Shown: positions 14,806 through 24,249 of the stretch, piece by piece
How positions within the stretch are numbered: position 1 is the first letter of the stretch
How the letters are laid out: each line of letters starts with the position of its first letter
NCBI RefSeq assembly: GCF_902168065.1
Contig: NZ_LR655721.1
Location: forward strand, 1-37,472
Source: Mycobacterium tilburgii
GTDB taxonomy: Bacteria > Actinomycetota > Actinomycetes > Mycobacteriales > Mycobacteriaceae
Length of the DNA: 37,472 nt
Direction: 5' to 3'
Position numbers and translations under genes: made by a program
The notes under the pieces: model-generated
What the model was told of the DNA's origin: nothing
What the model saw: the letters and a program-made list of their open reading frames with translations, nothing else
Databases searched by the model: none

Positions 14806-15212
14806 ACAATTCGTCGCCGACTCCTACACCGAGCTGATTCCCTTCCGGCTGACCGTGCTGCATGCCGCCTGGCTGATCGACAACGGCGACGAGCACGGTG
14901 CCCGCGCCGAGATCGCCGCCTGTAAGATTCTGGCCTCTCAAGTGTTGAAATCGATTGCGCTACGGTAGATTCAGGTGCACGGCGCGCTCGGTCTGACCGA
15001 TCAGCTGCCGTTGGTCAACGTGCTGCTCGGCGGGATCGCGCTCGGGCTGGCCGACGGCCCGACCGAAGCGCACAAGGTCAACCTGGCCCGGATGCTGTTG
15101 AAGGGTACGACGCCGAAGACGAGGACTGGCCCAGCGAGATGCTCGACGTGCGCCGGTCGGCGGCCCGGGAGAAGTATGGCGCGCTGGTCGGTAGCTTTCC
15201 CACACACACATT
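14806..15212 (+). pseudogene. Acyl-CoA dehydrogenase, C-terminal remnant
   Basis: In the frame that continues from the phosphotransferase, FVADSYTELIPFRLTVLHAA, WLIDNGDEHGARAEIAACKI and LASQVLKSIALR appear. A TAG at 14966-14968 follows, then IQVHGALGLTDQLPLVNVLL and ALGLADGPTEAHKVNLARML. The QVHGxxG and DGPTExH motifs are the FAD-contacting end of acyl-CoA dehydrogenases. A frameshift near 15105 leads to DWPSEMLDVRRSAAREKYGA, the likely end. One nonsense codon, one frameshift and a large 5' deletion are visible. Confidence 0.85.
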
Positions 15213-15239
15213 CGCCATAACCAACAGAGTCGCCGCGGC

Positions 15240-15821
15240 CGTTGAGCGCGCCCTCGACGACCGCCAAGCGCGAGGCGACCGAGGAGGTAGAACGCATTCT
15301 GGCCGCCGCGGTACGGGTCATGGAACGCGTCGCACCCGAGGCGCCCCATGTGTGACATCGTCGCGGAGGCCGGCTCGTCGAACAAGGCGTTTCACCGGTA
15401 CTTCGCCGGCAAGGACGAACTCATCCTGGCGGTCATGGAGCGTGGCGTCGGGATCGTGGTGTCCTACCTCGAGCACCAGATGGCCAAGGAGGCGGCGCCG
15501 ACGGACAAGATCGTCCGGTGGATCGAGGGGACGTTGGCCCAGGTCGCCGCCCCGATCTGGTCAGCAAAAGCCGCGCCGCGGCCGGTTAGATGTCGACCGT
15601 ACGCCAATTGGCGTACGGTCGACCAGGAAATGATGCGTCCGCTGCGTGACCTGCTGGTCGAACCGGTTGCGGCCCTGGGCAGTAACGACGTGGATCGCAA
15701 TGTCGAAGCAGTGTTCTGCTGCACGGCGGCACCGATGCGCCGCTACCTGGGCTCGGCCGCGCAGTCCGAGGACATCTCACATGTGGTGCAGTTCTGTCTC
15801 AACGGCCTGGGAGTCACCTGA
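15240..15821 (+). pseudogene. TetR-family regulator, frameshifted
   Basis: The order of a complete TetR protein is visible: TKREATEEVERILAAAVRVM, then AGSSNKAFHRYFAGKDELIL (helix-turn-helix). Next comes AVMERGVGIVVSYLEHQMAK and, after a shift near 15553, ADPDLVSKSRAAAGQMSTVR-like codons. The original frame returns at DQEMMRPLRDLLVEPVAALG and ends CLNGLGVT. The second frame change coincides with the 32-base palindrome at 15592-15623. The stop TGA overlaps the next gene's ATG at 15821, so regulator and oxidoreductase were probably one operon. Confidence 0.8.
15592..15623. repeat. 32-base perfect palindrome at a frameshift
   Basis: Bases 15592-15607 (GTCGACCGTACGCCAA) are the exact reverse complement of 15608-15623, with no loop. 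The reading frame of the TetR remnant changes here. Removing 7 bases (GTACGGT, 15613-15619) from the right arm would restore the upstream frame MSTVRQLADQEMMRPL. Confidence 0.9.
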
Positions 15822-16671
15822 TGCGCGCTGTCGTCTGTCGCTCGTACGGTCCGCCGGAGAGCCTGGAACTCGACGAGGTGCTCGACCCCGTGCCGGCGCC
15901 CGGCCAGTTGCTGGTCCGGGTGCACGCCGCGGCGGTCAACTTTCCCGATGTGCTGTTCACGCCGGCAGATACCTGGTCAAGATTCCGCCGCCGTTCATCC
16001 CGGGCAACGAGATCGCCGGGGAGGTGATCGCCGCCGGAGCGGGTGCGCCGTTCAGTCCGGGACAACGCGTGGCCGGCACCACCTTCGGCGCGTTCGCCGA
16101 ACAAGCGCTGCTCGACGCCGCGCAAGAGACGACCGTGCCCGACGATGCGGATTTCGCCTCGGCCGCCGTGTTCGGCGTGACCTACCGCACCGCCTAAACA
16201 CGCCCTGCGCTCGAATGCCGCTGTCACAGCAGGAGATTGGGTCGTGGTGCCGGCGCCGCGGGCGGGGTGGGTCTGGCCGCGGTGGATCTGGCTGTGGCGA
16301 TGGGGGTCCGGGTGCTGGCCGCGGCGTCGAGCCCGGAAAAGCTCGAGCTGTGCCGCCAACGTGGCGCGCAGGCCGTCGTCGACTACGACCGCGAGGATCT
16401 CAAGATGCGGATCCGCGAACTCACCGGCGACATTGCCCGCGTTGTCCTGGACCCGGTCGGCGGAGCATATCCCGATCCGGCACTGCAGGTGCTGGCGCGC
16501 GGCGGCACGTTTGTCACGCTCGGTTACGCCGCGGGCAGCATCCCGGCCATCCCGTTCAATTTCATTTTACTCAAAGATATCTGCGTGCGGGGAATGGAGA
16601 TCCGCACGTTCATGACCGACTACCCCGACCTGGCGCAACTTTTTCCTCAGCGGGGCAACGGAACTGCGTGA
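15821..16671 (+). pseudogene. NADPH:quinone oxidoreductase (MDR family), broken
   Basis: Three frames together give MRAVVCRSYGPPESLELDEV, LLVRVHAAAVNFPDVLF, then PFIPGNEIAGEVIAAGAGAP and VPDDADFASAAVFGVTYRTA with a stop at 16195-16197. The third gives GAAGGVGLAAVDLAVAMGVR, VLDPVGGAYPDPALQVLARG and LLKDICVRGMEI. The Rossmann motif GAAGGVG and the catalytic-domain PGxExAG motif are both present, but at least two frameshifts separate them. The last 60 or so residues of the family are missing after FMTDYPDLAQLF. The paralogue at 27961 is intact. Confidence 0.85.
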
Positions 16672-16793
16672 CGGCAGCCGGTTAACCAAACGAAACAATT
16701 TGCGCGAACCTCTCTTGCCCAGCGCGGCAAACCCGCATACTGCGTAAACGGCCCTCGATGTGGTGGGCCGCAACGATCGGGCAAGGAGAACAG

Positions 16794-17264
16794 GTGAAGC
16801 CTGAACTGACGGTCGCGGTTGCCGGAGCAGCGATTCTGATCGCAGGTCTATCCGGTTGTTCGAGCGACAAGAAGAGCACGAGTGGGTCCCCATCGACGAG
16901 CTCGTCGACCGCCAGCGGTGGTGGCGGCACCAAGGTCGTCATCGACGGCAAAGACCAGAACGTATCCGGCTCGGTCGTGTGCACCACGGCAGGCGGCAAC
17001 ATCAACATCGCAATCGGCGGGGCCGCAACGGGTATAGCCGCGGTACTGACCGATGCGAACCCGCCCCAGGTGACGTCCGTCGGACTGGGCAACGTCAACG
17101 GCGTGAACCTCGCCTACTCCTCGGCGGGTGGTGGCGGCAACGCCTCGGCCACCAAGAACGGCAACAGCTACAAGATCACCGGCACCGCCACCGGCATCGA
17201 CATGGCCAACCCCACGCAGCGGGTGAGCAAGCCCTTCGAAATCGACGTAACCTGCTTTAGCTAG
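16794..17264 (+). CDS. lpqH: 19-kDa lipoprotein antigen LpqH
   Basis: This 156-residue lipoprotein starts at GTG 16794 behind AAGGAGAA; an in-frame ATG at 16758 has no ribosome site. The signal peptide ends at the lipobox LSGC (Cys22). A Ser/Thr/Gly-rich linker (about 23-47) precedes the conserved antigen domain: [70 protein letters not shown] and FEIDVTC. LpqH is a cell-envelope lipoglycoprotein, a TLR2 ligand and T-cell antigen in M. tuberculosis (Rv3763). It is intact between broken neighbours. A hairpin at 17277-17305 probably ends its transcript. Confidence 0.95.
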   Translation: MKPELTVAVAGAAILIAGLSGCSSDKKSTSGSPSTSSSTASGGGGTKVVIDGKDQNVSGSVVCTTAGGNINIAIGGAATGIAAVLTDANPPQVTSVGLGNVNGVNLAYSSAGGGGNASATKNGNSYKITGTATGIDMANPTQRVSKPFEIDVTCFS

Positions 17265-18763
17265 CCGAACCTGCGGGCGGTTGCCACCCATTGAGTGGCA
17301 ACCGCACCGTGAATTCCGTCCGCCCGGGCGAGTTGTCTACCGAGATGGTTCCGTTGTGCGCCTTGACAACTGCCGAGACAATCGCCAAACCCAGCTCGGT
17401 GCTTCCGCTCTTACGGGAGCGTGAGGTATCGCCGCGCGTGAAGCCCTCGAAAACCTCGGACTGCGACGCTTTCGGAATACCAGGGCCGTTGCCGATCACC
17501 TGTAGCACGCTGTGGGTCGCGTCGGTGCTCAACCGTGTCGTCACAACGATCCCTGCCCCGGTGTGAATGCGGGCATTGGCAAGCAGATTCGTCAGCACCT
17601 GGTGCAGGCGGGCCGCGTCGCTGACGACCACCACCGGTTCTTCGGGCAGGTCGAGCTCCCACTGGTGGATCCGGCCCCGCCACGTGTGCGTCACTGACCG
17701 CGTCGACCGAGACCCGGGACAGGTCCACCTGTTCGCGTTCCACAGCGGCCGGCCGGAATCCAACCGCGCCAACAACAGGTCCTCGACGAGACGCGTGATC
17801 CGCTCCGTCTCCGACGCGACCCGGCTCATCGCGAGGGCCACCGCCTCACGGTCATCGCCCATGCGTTGCGTCAGTTCGGTGTAACCGCGGATCGCGGCCA
17901 GCGGGGTGCGCAGTTCGTGACTGGCGTCCGCGACGAACTGACGCACCCGGGTCTCACTGGCCTGCCGTGCCGATAGCGCGGCCGCGATGTGGTCGAGCAT
18001 CCGGTTGAGTGCCGAGGCGAGCTGGCCGACCTCGGTGGCGGGGTTCGCGTCGGATTTGGGCACCCGCACCGGCAGTTCCACCTCACCGCAGTCCAACGGC
18101 AGGTTCGACACACGGCGGGCGGTCTGCGCGACGCGGCGCAACGGCGCGAGCGCGCGCCGGATGATCACCATTCCGGCAATCGTCGCCGCGGCCAAGGCGA
18201 TGACGGTGACGATTCCGAAGAGGACGAGCATCTGCAGCAACGTGGCGTCGATGTCGCGGCCATCGACAGCCCGGTGACGATCAGGTCGCCGCCACGCCGG
18301 CTCGGGGCCGCCACCACGCGGTAGCTGCCCAGGACGTCCAGATCCAGCGTCACCGGTGCGTGGCTGCCGGCGATCGCCGCGAGCTGCTACTGCGCCTTGT
18401 CGCTCAGCGCGGCCCGGGAGCCGTCGCTGGTCAGGTAGCCGGCGTCGACCGTCCTACCGGTGCTGACCACCGCCGCGACCATGCCGGCCGGCTATCCAAG
18501 CGCGTCAAGGAAGCGCGGGCCGTGGGTAGTAGACCCGATCGCGGTGCCGCCCAGGACGGTTAGGTTCCGGATAGCAGGGCGGAGCGATGCGAGGTGCCGT
18601 CGAGCTGCTAGTCGAGCTGGCGCATCAGGTGATGATTGAGCGAAAGTTCGGTCGCCGCGGCGATCCCGACGCAGACCAGGGCAAGCATCACGACCTGGCC
18701 GACCAGCAACCGCAGCCGAAGCGACCAGACTCGCCGTGTCCTAGCGGGCTGGTTTGAGGACAT
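17257..18763 (-). pseudogene. tcrY: Sensor histidine kinase TcrY, inactivated
   Basis: The minus-strand ATG at 18763 starts an inner-membrane kinase whose first frame (RLRLLVGQVVMLALVCVGIA, NHHLMRQLD) hits TAG within about 55 codons. More stops and shifts run through the sensor region to about 18240. The kinase part is then open: HAMP, H-box VADASHELRTPLAAIRGYTE, a doubly frame-shifted stretch near 17700-17745, then ATP-binding boxes. The N-box region reads IGNGPGIPKAS instead of DNGPGIP, and the G2 box reads GSTELGLAIV instead of GSTGLGLAIV. Nonsense codons plus changed ATP-site residues mark it as dead. The order matches Rv3764c. Confidence 0.9.
17277..17305. terminator. Hairpin between lpqH and tcrY
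   Basis: GCGGTTGCCAC at 17277-17287 and its exact complement at 17295-17305 enclose a 7-base loop. It begins 12 bases after the lpqH stop and lies inside the last codons of the convergent tcrY. It is well placed to terminate lpqH transcription, though no T-run follows. Confidence 0.6.
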
Positions 18764-19401
18764 AAACCGCACCCCGCAGCGTGTGGATCATCGGGTCAGC
18801 CACTGTCGATCTTCTTGCGAAGATACTAGATATACAGCTCGACGATGTTTGATCGGCCGCCGCGCATCATGAAGCGCAGCAGCTCAAATTCGGTGGAGGT
18901 CAACGAGATCGGCTCACCCGCGCGGGTCACCTCGTGGCCATCCTTGTCGAGCACCAAGTCGCCGACGACGAGTTGCGCGCCGCTGTCCACGGTGGTTACG
19001 TCGGTGCGCCGCAACAGCGCTCGCAACCGCAGCACCACCTCTTCGATGCTGAACGGCTTGGTGACGTAGTCGTCGCCACCGGCGGACAACCCCGCGATCC
19101 GATCCTTCACCGCATCCTTGGCCGTCAGCAGCAGCACCGGGAGTTGAGGAATTTCTTCGCGAAGTTTTGTACAGGACGTCGAGGCTGCTCATGTCGGGCA
19201 ACATCATGTCCAGGACGACGACGTCGGGGCGATGGCCGACGCGCCGTTCCGGGCGGTCGCGATGTTCCAGCCCTCGTAGCGCATCGCCATGGAGACCATT
19301 TCGGCCAGAACCGATTCGTCGTCCACGACCAGCACGTTGATCAAATTGCCATCGGCGCGGCACATGACAACGCGCTCCAAGGAGGATCGAGACTGCATCA
19401 C
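18741..19401 (-). pseudogene. tcrX: Response regulator TcrX, inactivated
   Basis: The receiver domain is in three frames: NVLVVDDESVLAEMVSMAMR, then RPDVVVLDMMLPDMSSLDVL (phospho-acceptor Asp in VVLDMMLPD), then MLLLTAKDAVKDRIAGLSAG and DYVTKPFSIEEVVLRLRALL. The OmpR-type DNA-binding domain reads LTSTEFELLRFMMRGGRSNI and VELYI before a TAG. The roughly 20 residues normally between FMMR and GGRSNIVELYI (the recognition-helix region) are deleted in frame. The end YLRKKIDSG, MIHTLRGA and VYVLKPAR survives in shifted frames up to TAG at 18741-18743, overlapping the tcrY start by 23 bases. The order matches Rv3765c. Confidence 0.9.
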
Positions 19402-19485
19402 AAGTTCCAGTATCCGCGGCCTACTGAGCCACCGCTATGACATTACCTATGTGTGTCCTGTGAGGCGCCGTTTCGCGCGGCGGGG

Positions 19486-19641
19486 CTAGTACCAGTACCG
19501 CCTGCCGGCAACCGGGCGGCCCACCGCACCGACCACCCACATCACCGCCCCGATAACGATCAGAATAATGCCGATCGTCCACAGCAAAGGAATGGTTAAA
19601 ACATATCCAAGAATGAGCAGAACGATGCCCAAGACAATCAT
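19486..19641 (-). CDS. DUF6131-type small membrane protein
   Basis: This 51-residue protein starts at ATG 19639-19641, preceded by AAAGGAAA. It is almost entirely two hydrophobic segments, MIVLGIVLLILGYVLTIPLL and IGIILIVIGAVMWVVGAVG, followed by a basic/aromatic end RPVAGRRYWY. The pattern matches the small DUF6131 family common in actinobacteria. Function is unknown. The longer in-frame extension to 19737 has no ribosome site and crosses the end of the preceding remnant, so I reject it. Intact. Confidence 0.75.
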   Translation of the reverse strand: MIVLGIVLLILGYVLTIPLLWTIGIILIVIGAVMWVVGAVGRPVAGRRYWY

Positions 19642-19675
19642 GACAGTTTCCTTTACGTGAGTGACACTAGTTGAC

Positions 19676-19895
19676 TTAGCATTTTGAACTGGGTTGCGGC
19701 ACGCGGCAATCCTTGACTTTCGGATTGACGCCCGCATAATTCAGCGGCCCCGTCACCACAGTTAAAGCGAGTTCCTGCTGTGATACGGTTGGTTTCCTCA
19801 TTTTGATTTTGAAAGTAACTGCGTTGCCAAGCTGCGAAGACCCCAATGAGCAGCCACACCAGAACGGTCGCGCCGATTATTCTGCGACCACGCAT
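19676..19895 (-). pseudogene. Small secreted/membrane protein, frameshifted
   Basis: The ATG at 19893-19895 opens MRGRRIIGATVLVWLLIGVF, AAWQRSYF, a signal-anchor-like helix. After about 40 residues the conserved continuation lies in another frame: LALTVVTGPLNYAGVNPKVK, DCRVPQPSSKC and TAA at 19676-19678. In relatives these two parts form one ~70-residue protein that commonly precedes a DUF6131 gene. A single frameshift near 19755-19770 breaks it here. Confidence 0.65.
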
Positions 19896-20200
19896 CGTGA
19901 CCTCCGTTGTGTTCGAGAAGACATTCCCGTGGCATAGCTATACCCATTGGACTTATGTCTAAACTTGGGCTCGGCAAACTTCCGAAATAGAAAAACCCGC
20001 TCGGGATGGACCGATCGGCCCCGGGCGCGCCGCCGCCCGACCATCCGGTCCGGTGGCACGCGATGGGCCGCAACGGCCAGAGTACCGACGACTGCCGCCG
20101 AAATCGGCAGTGGCCGTTACGAACTCGAGGTTCGCAAACTGAGGCTAGCCGGAGTCGACACCATCCGGGTCCGACGCCGGCCGCGATCAGCGAATTGTGT
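19896..20200. other. No assignable gene (305 bases)
   Basis: This stretch lies between two minus-strand genes. A plus-strand frame from ATG 20006 (MDRSAPGAPPPDHPVRWHAM) and another containing EIGSGRYELEVRKLRLAGVD look protein-like but too short and conflicting to assign. M. tuberculosis has Rv3768 hereabouts, so a remnant is possible. Confidence 0.3.
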
Positions 20201-21140
<940 letters not shown>

Positions 21141-21261
21141 ACCGTCCTCCACTTTTATAGTCGTTTGCGTTCACTATTCTTCCAGGCTCGGCGAGCGCCG
21201 GTGTCGCGACAGTGGTTGCCTAGGCTGATTCTCAGACGGTCAACAGTTTCGGCGAGGAGTG

Positions 21262-21365
21262 CCATAGACACGTACGCCCCAGGAAGTATTCGATCACCAC
21301 GTGCACGCGGTCGTCGCCGGCGACCTCGACGCAATCGTCGCCGATTACGCCGAAGACTCGATTTT
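21262..21365 (+). pseudogene. SnoaL/NTF2-like fragment
   Basis: The frame QEVFDHHVHAVVAGDLDAIV, ADYAEDSIF resembles the first ~30 residues of SnoaL-like proteins (F.xHLxAxxAGDLDAIxxDYxEDx). Straight after IF the same open frame becomes a phosphotransferase. Only this N-terminal strip survives. Confidence 0.6.
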
Positions 21366-21995
21366 CGGCAAGCCGGAGGGCCTCCTGGAACGCCAGGTGC
21401 CGCGCTGGCTCGCCGAGCTGGACTCGTACAGCGAGTACGACGGCTATCCCGGCCCCGACATTCCGGGCATCGATGAGGTGTCCTCCTGGCTCGAACGTCA
21501 CCGCCCGGCGACGTGGATACCGGACATCATGCACGACGACTATCACGCCGCCAACGTCATGTTCTCCCACCGGGCCGGACGTCGTCGCGATCGTCGACTA
21601 GGAGATGTGCACCATCGGTGACCCGCTTCTGGACCTGGGCTGGCTGCTGGCCACCTGGCGTCAGCCGGACGGATCCAGCGTGTTCAGCCACGCCCTCGGC
21701 GGGCAGGACGGGTTGTCCAGCACCGACGAGCTCGTGGAACGCTACGCCGCCAACACCACCCGGGACCTGTCGCAGATCACCTGGTACACCGTGCTGGCGT
21801 GTTTCAAGCTGGGCATCGTCATCGAGGGGACGCTGGCGCGCGCGTGCGCGGGCAAGGCCGAGAAGGAAGTTGGCGATAAACTACACGCGGGAACGGTGCA
21901 CCTGTTCGAACGGGTGGACCTACATCGGCAACCAGTGACGGCGCGGGCCGCGCCGTCCGAACAGCGCCCATGGCGCGCGCGGAAGACAAGCAACT
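21366..21995 (+). pseudogene. APH-family phosphotransferase remnant
   Basis: The frame GKPEGLLERQVPRWLAELDS, IPGIDEVSSWLERHRPATWI and PDIMHDDYHAANVMFS holds the phosphotransferase motif, but HGDY has become HDDY. A frameshift near 21570 moves to VVAIVD and a TAG at 21599-21601 replacing the tryptophan of the DWE metal site. It continues MCTIGDPLLDLGWLLATWRQ, DELVERYAANTTRDLSQITW and FKLGIVIEGTLARACAGKAE. The N-terminal lobe is missing. It is a paralogue of the remnant at 14287. Confidence 0.8.
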
Positions 21996-22007
21996 AGGGT
22001 CGACGCC

Positions 22008-22235
22008 ATGAGTCAGTTCGAACGCGGCCTGGCGCGGTTGCGAGACATGCGCTTTGACCTGTATGCCCAGCCGATGCGGCAAGTGAGCCTGGAGTTGAAG
22101 ATCGTCTTCTTCTCGGTCCACCTGCCAATCGCCGGCGGTAAGACGCTGCGAGTTCCGATGATCGCCACGATCGGGCCAATGCCGGACACTCCAGGCGAAC
22201 GGAACGCCGCAGGCAACGCCCCGCGCGCGGAATAA
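22008..22235 (+). CDS. Hypothetical protein, 75 aa
   Basis: An ATG at 22008 opens MSQFERGLARLRDMRFDLYA, QPMRQVSLELKIVFFSVHLP and LRVPMIATIGPMPD with no transmembrane helix. The frame is uninterrupted and the codon pattern is GC-rich at third positions. It may correspond to the small gene Rv3769 by position, but I do not recognise the family and a remnant of a longer gene is possible. Confidence 0.4.
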   Translation: MSQFERGLARLRDMRFDLYAQPMRQVSLELKIVFFSVHLPIAGGKTLRVPMIATIGPMPDTPGERNAAGNAPRAE

Positions 22236-22250
22236 ACGCGCGTCAAGCAG

Positions 22251-22658
22251 GTGCATAAATCGCAAGAACCGGCCCCGCGGCGAACGTCGTCGGACTACAC
22301 TCTCGCCGTATTCAACCGCGTGCTGTCGGGCTGGCCGCGGCTGAAAGCATTCGAGTCAGCGGGGGAAGTCGACGATGAATTTCGCGCGCCAAACGATGCC
22401 CGCCGCACACGATCACGCGACGCGGACGCTGCGGGCGCCGAGCCTGAGGCAGGGGAGTTCCGCAGCCCACGGCACAAGGTCACCACCGGAGGCTTTTCCG
22501 GCGTGGTGATCGCGGGCACGTTCCTGGTGATCGCCTTCGTTGGCGACTTGCTACTCGTGACCAAGCCGACGGTGATCCTGTCGCCGTACAGCACGGCCGG
22601 TAGGCCACCGGGAACCGCGTCGCAAGGCTCGACACCCAAGGCGCCGACGAGCGGTTAA
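22251..22658 (+). CDS. Hypothetical membrane protein, 135 aa
   Basis: A GTG at 22251 opens a frame with a charged front (RRTSSDYTLAVFNRVLSGWP), an acidic/basic middle and one transmembrane segment near residues 84-103 (GVVIAGTFLVIAFVGDLLLV). A Pro/Gly/Ser/Thr-rich tail follows. The antisense strand also has a 114-residue open frame, so coding is not certain. I recognise no family. Confidence 0.35.
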   Translation: MHKSQEPAPRRTSSDYTLAVFNRVLSGWPRLKAFESAGEVDDEFRAPNDARRTRSRDADAAGAEPEAGEFRSPRHKVTTGGFSGVVIAGTFLVIAFVGDLLLVTKPTVILSPYSTAGRPPGTASQGSTPKAPTSG

Positions 22659-22688
22659 TCGCGGTCATGACCACCCTGCCACGGCAGC

Positions 22689-22890
22689 GTGCCCGCCGAC
22701 GGCGGGGCCGGACTGGTCAGGGACGCCCACGAGGCGTGCGCCCGCGCGGCCGAAGCCGGACCCCTGACCGAGCTTGCCAACCGCTTCACCCGGGAGGGAA
22801 TGACTTTCACCGAATCGGTGGTGTTCGTCAACAACCGCGGTCGCCATCTACTGTCCGACCAAGTCGTGCTAAGCGGCATATTCGCTGGTA
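22689..22890 (+). pseudogene. Unassigned protein fragment
   Basis: The frame GLVRDAHEACARAAEAGPLT, ELANRFTREGMTFTESVVFV and NNRGRHLLSDQVVL has good protein character. It has no clear start with a ribosome site and runs straight into tRNA-Arg. It is probably the front or middle of a lost gene. The family is not recognised. Confidence 0.35.
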
Positions 22891-22895
22891 GAAAG

Positions 22896-22968
22896 CGCGC
22901 CCGAAGGGATTCGAACCCCTAACCTTCTGATCCGTAGTCAGATGCTCTATCCGTTGAGCTACGGGCGC
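22896..22968 (-). tRNA. tRNA-Arg(ACG)
   Basis: This 73-base tRNA has acceptor GCGCCCG pairing with CGGGCGC. The anticodon arm is TCTGA-CTACGGA-TCAGA with anticodon ACG, and the T-arm is AGGGG-TTCGAAT-CCCTT. A34 of this tRNA is the normal substrate of TadA (encoded at 10979), which makes inosine so that CGU, CGC and CGA can be read. Confidence 0.95.
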
Positions 22969-23003
22969 CGGTTCCTCAGTTGTGCGTCCTCGAAAGGACT
23001 CAG

Positions 23004-23090
23004 CGGAGGCGAGAGGATTTGAACCTCCGGTCCCTTTGAGGGGACAACTCATTAGCAGTGAGCCCCATTCGGCCGCTCTGGCACGCCTCC
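23004..23090 (-). tRNA. tRNA-Ser(GCU)
   Basis: This 87-base type II tRNA has acceptor GGAGGCG pairing with CGCCTCC and discriminator G. The anticodon loop CTGCTAA gives GCU, and a long variable arm includes TCCCCTCAAAGGGA. It reads AGC/AGU codons and lies 35 bases from tRNA-Arg(ACG), probably co-transcribed with it. Confidence 0.95.
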
Positions 23091-23181
23091 CTTGGACTTT
23101 CTGAGGGTGTACCGGACGCATGGCGGGCGTCCCGGAACCGCCGGAGGCATAGCGTACACAGCCGCGACATATGCTGTCGAA

Positions 23182-24246
23182 GTGCCTGCCCGCCTACGGC
23201 CTGAGCTGGCCGGGCTGCCGGTTTTCGTGCCTGGTAAGACCGTGCCGGGCTCGATTAAACTGGCCAGCAATGAAACGGTATTCGGCCCGCTGCCCAGTGT
23301 TCGCGCCGCGATCGAGCAAGCGACCGACCTCGTCAACCGCTACCCCGACAACGGCTGCGTCCACCTCAAGGCCGCACTCGCCAAGTATCTCGGCTCGGGC
23401 TTCGAACCCGACCACGTCGCCGTCGGCGCCGGCTCGGTCAGCCTGTGCCAACAGCTGGTTCAGATCACCGCCTCGGCCGGCGACGAGGTGGTCCTCGGCT
23501 GGCGCAGCTTCGAGCTCTACCCGCCGCTGGTCCAGGTCGCCGGCGCGGTCGCGGTCAAGGTGCCGCTGACCAACCACACCTTCGACCTCTACGCGATGCT
23601 GGCCGCGGTCACCAAACGCACCCGGCTGATCTTCGTCTGCAACCCCAACAACCCGACGTCCACGGTCGTCGACCCGGACGCGTTAAGGCGCTTCATCGAG
23701 GCCGTCCCGCCGCACATTGTGATCGCGCTCGACGAAGCCTACGTCGAGTATATTCGCGACGACATGTTGCCCGACAGCCTGGGCTTGGTCCGTACGCACC
23801 CGAATGTTGTTGTGCTGCGGACGTTTTCGAAGGCCTACGGACTGGCAGGCTTGCGCGTGGGCTACGCCGTCGGGCACCCCGACGTGATCACCGCGCTGGA
23901 CCAGGTCTACGTCCCGTTCTCGGTGACGAGCATCTCGCAGGCCGCCGCCATCGCCTCGCTGGACGCCGCCGACGAGCTGCTGGCACGCACCGACGCATTG
24001 GTGGCCGAGCGGGCACGGATGAGCGCCCAGTTACGCGCGGCCGGGTTTACCCTGCCGCTATCGCAGGCCAACTTCGTCTGGTTGCCGTTGGGCCCGCGGA
24101 CGCACGACTTCGCCGCGCGCGCCGCCAACGCGGGGATAGTGGTTCGCCCCTACGGCGACGACGGGGTCCGCGTCTCCATCGGCGCCCCGGAGGAGAACGA
24201 TGCCCTGCTGGCGTTCGTCCGCGACTGGATCGACGGGGAAGGGTAA
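23182..24246 (+). CDS. hisC2: Aromatic/histidinol-phosphate aminotransferase HisC2 (Pat)
   Basis: This 354-residue PLP enzyme of fold type I aminates histidinol-phosphate or aromatic 2-oxo acids (Rv3772 is called HisC2/Pat). I chose GTG 23182, giving MPARLRPELAGLPVFVPGKT like the M. tuberculosis start. The longer frame to 23092 reaches the tRNA-Ser promoter and is rejected. Landmarks are KLASNETVFGPLPSVR, NRYPDN, the PNNPT motif (Asn157), ALDEAYVEY (Asp184) and TFSKAYGLAGLRVGY with the PLP lysine Lys217. The C-terminus VRPYGDDGVRVSIG is normal. Intact. Confidence 0.93.
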   Translation: MPARLRPELAGLPVFVPGKTVPGSIKLASNETVFGPLPSVRAAIEQATDLVNRYPDNGCVHLKAALAKYLGSGFEPDHVAVGAGSVSLCQQLVQITASAGDEVVLGWRSFELYPPLVQVAGAVAVKVPLTNHTFDLYAMLAAVTKRTRLIFVCNPNNPTSTVVDPDALRRFIEAVPPHIVIALDEAYVEYIRDDMLPDSLGLVRTHPNVVVLRTFSKAYGLAGLRVGYAVGHPDVITALDQVYVPFSVTSISQAAAIASLDAADELLARTDALVAERARMSAQLRAAGFTLPLSQANFVWLPLGPRTHDFAARAANAGIVVRPYGDDGVRVSIGAPEENDALLAFVRDWIDGEG

Positions 24247-24249
24247 CGA

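Noticed and set aside
23092..23181. Longer start for hisC2
   Set aside because: The extension begins within two bases of the tRNA-Ser 5' end. The family start (MxARLRPEL) is at GTG 23182.
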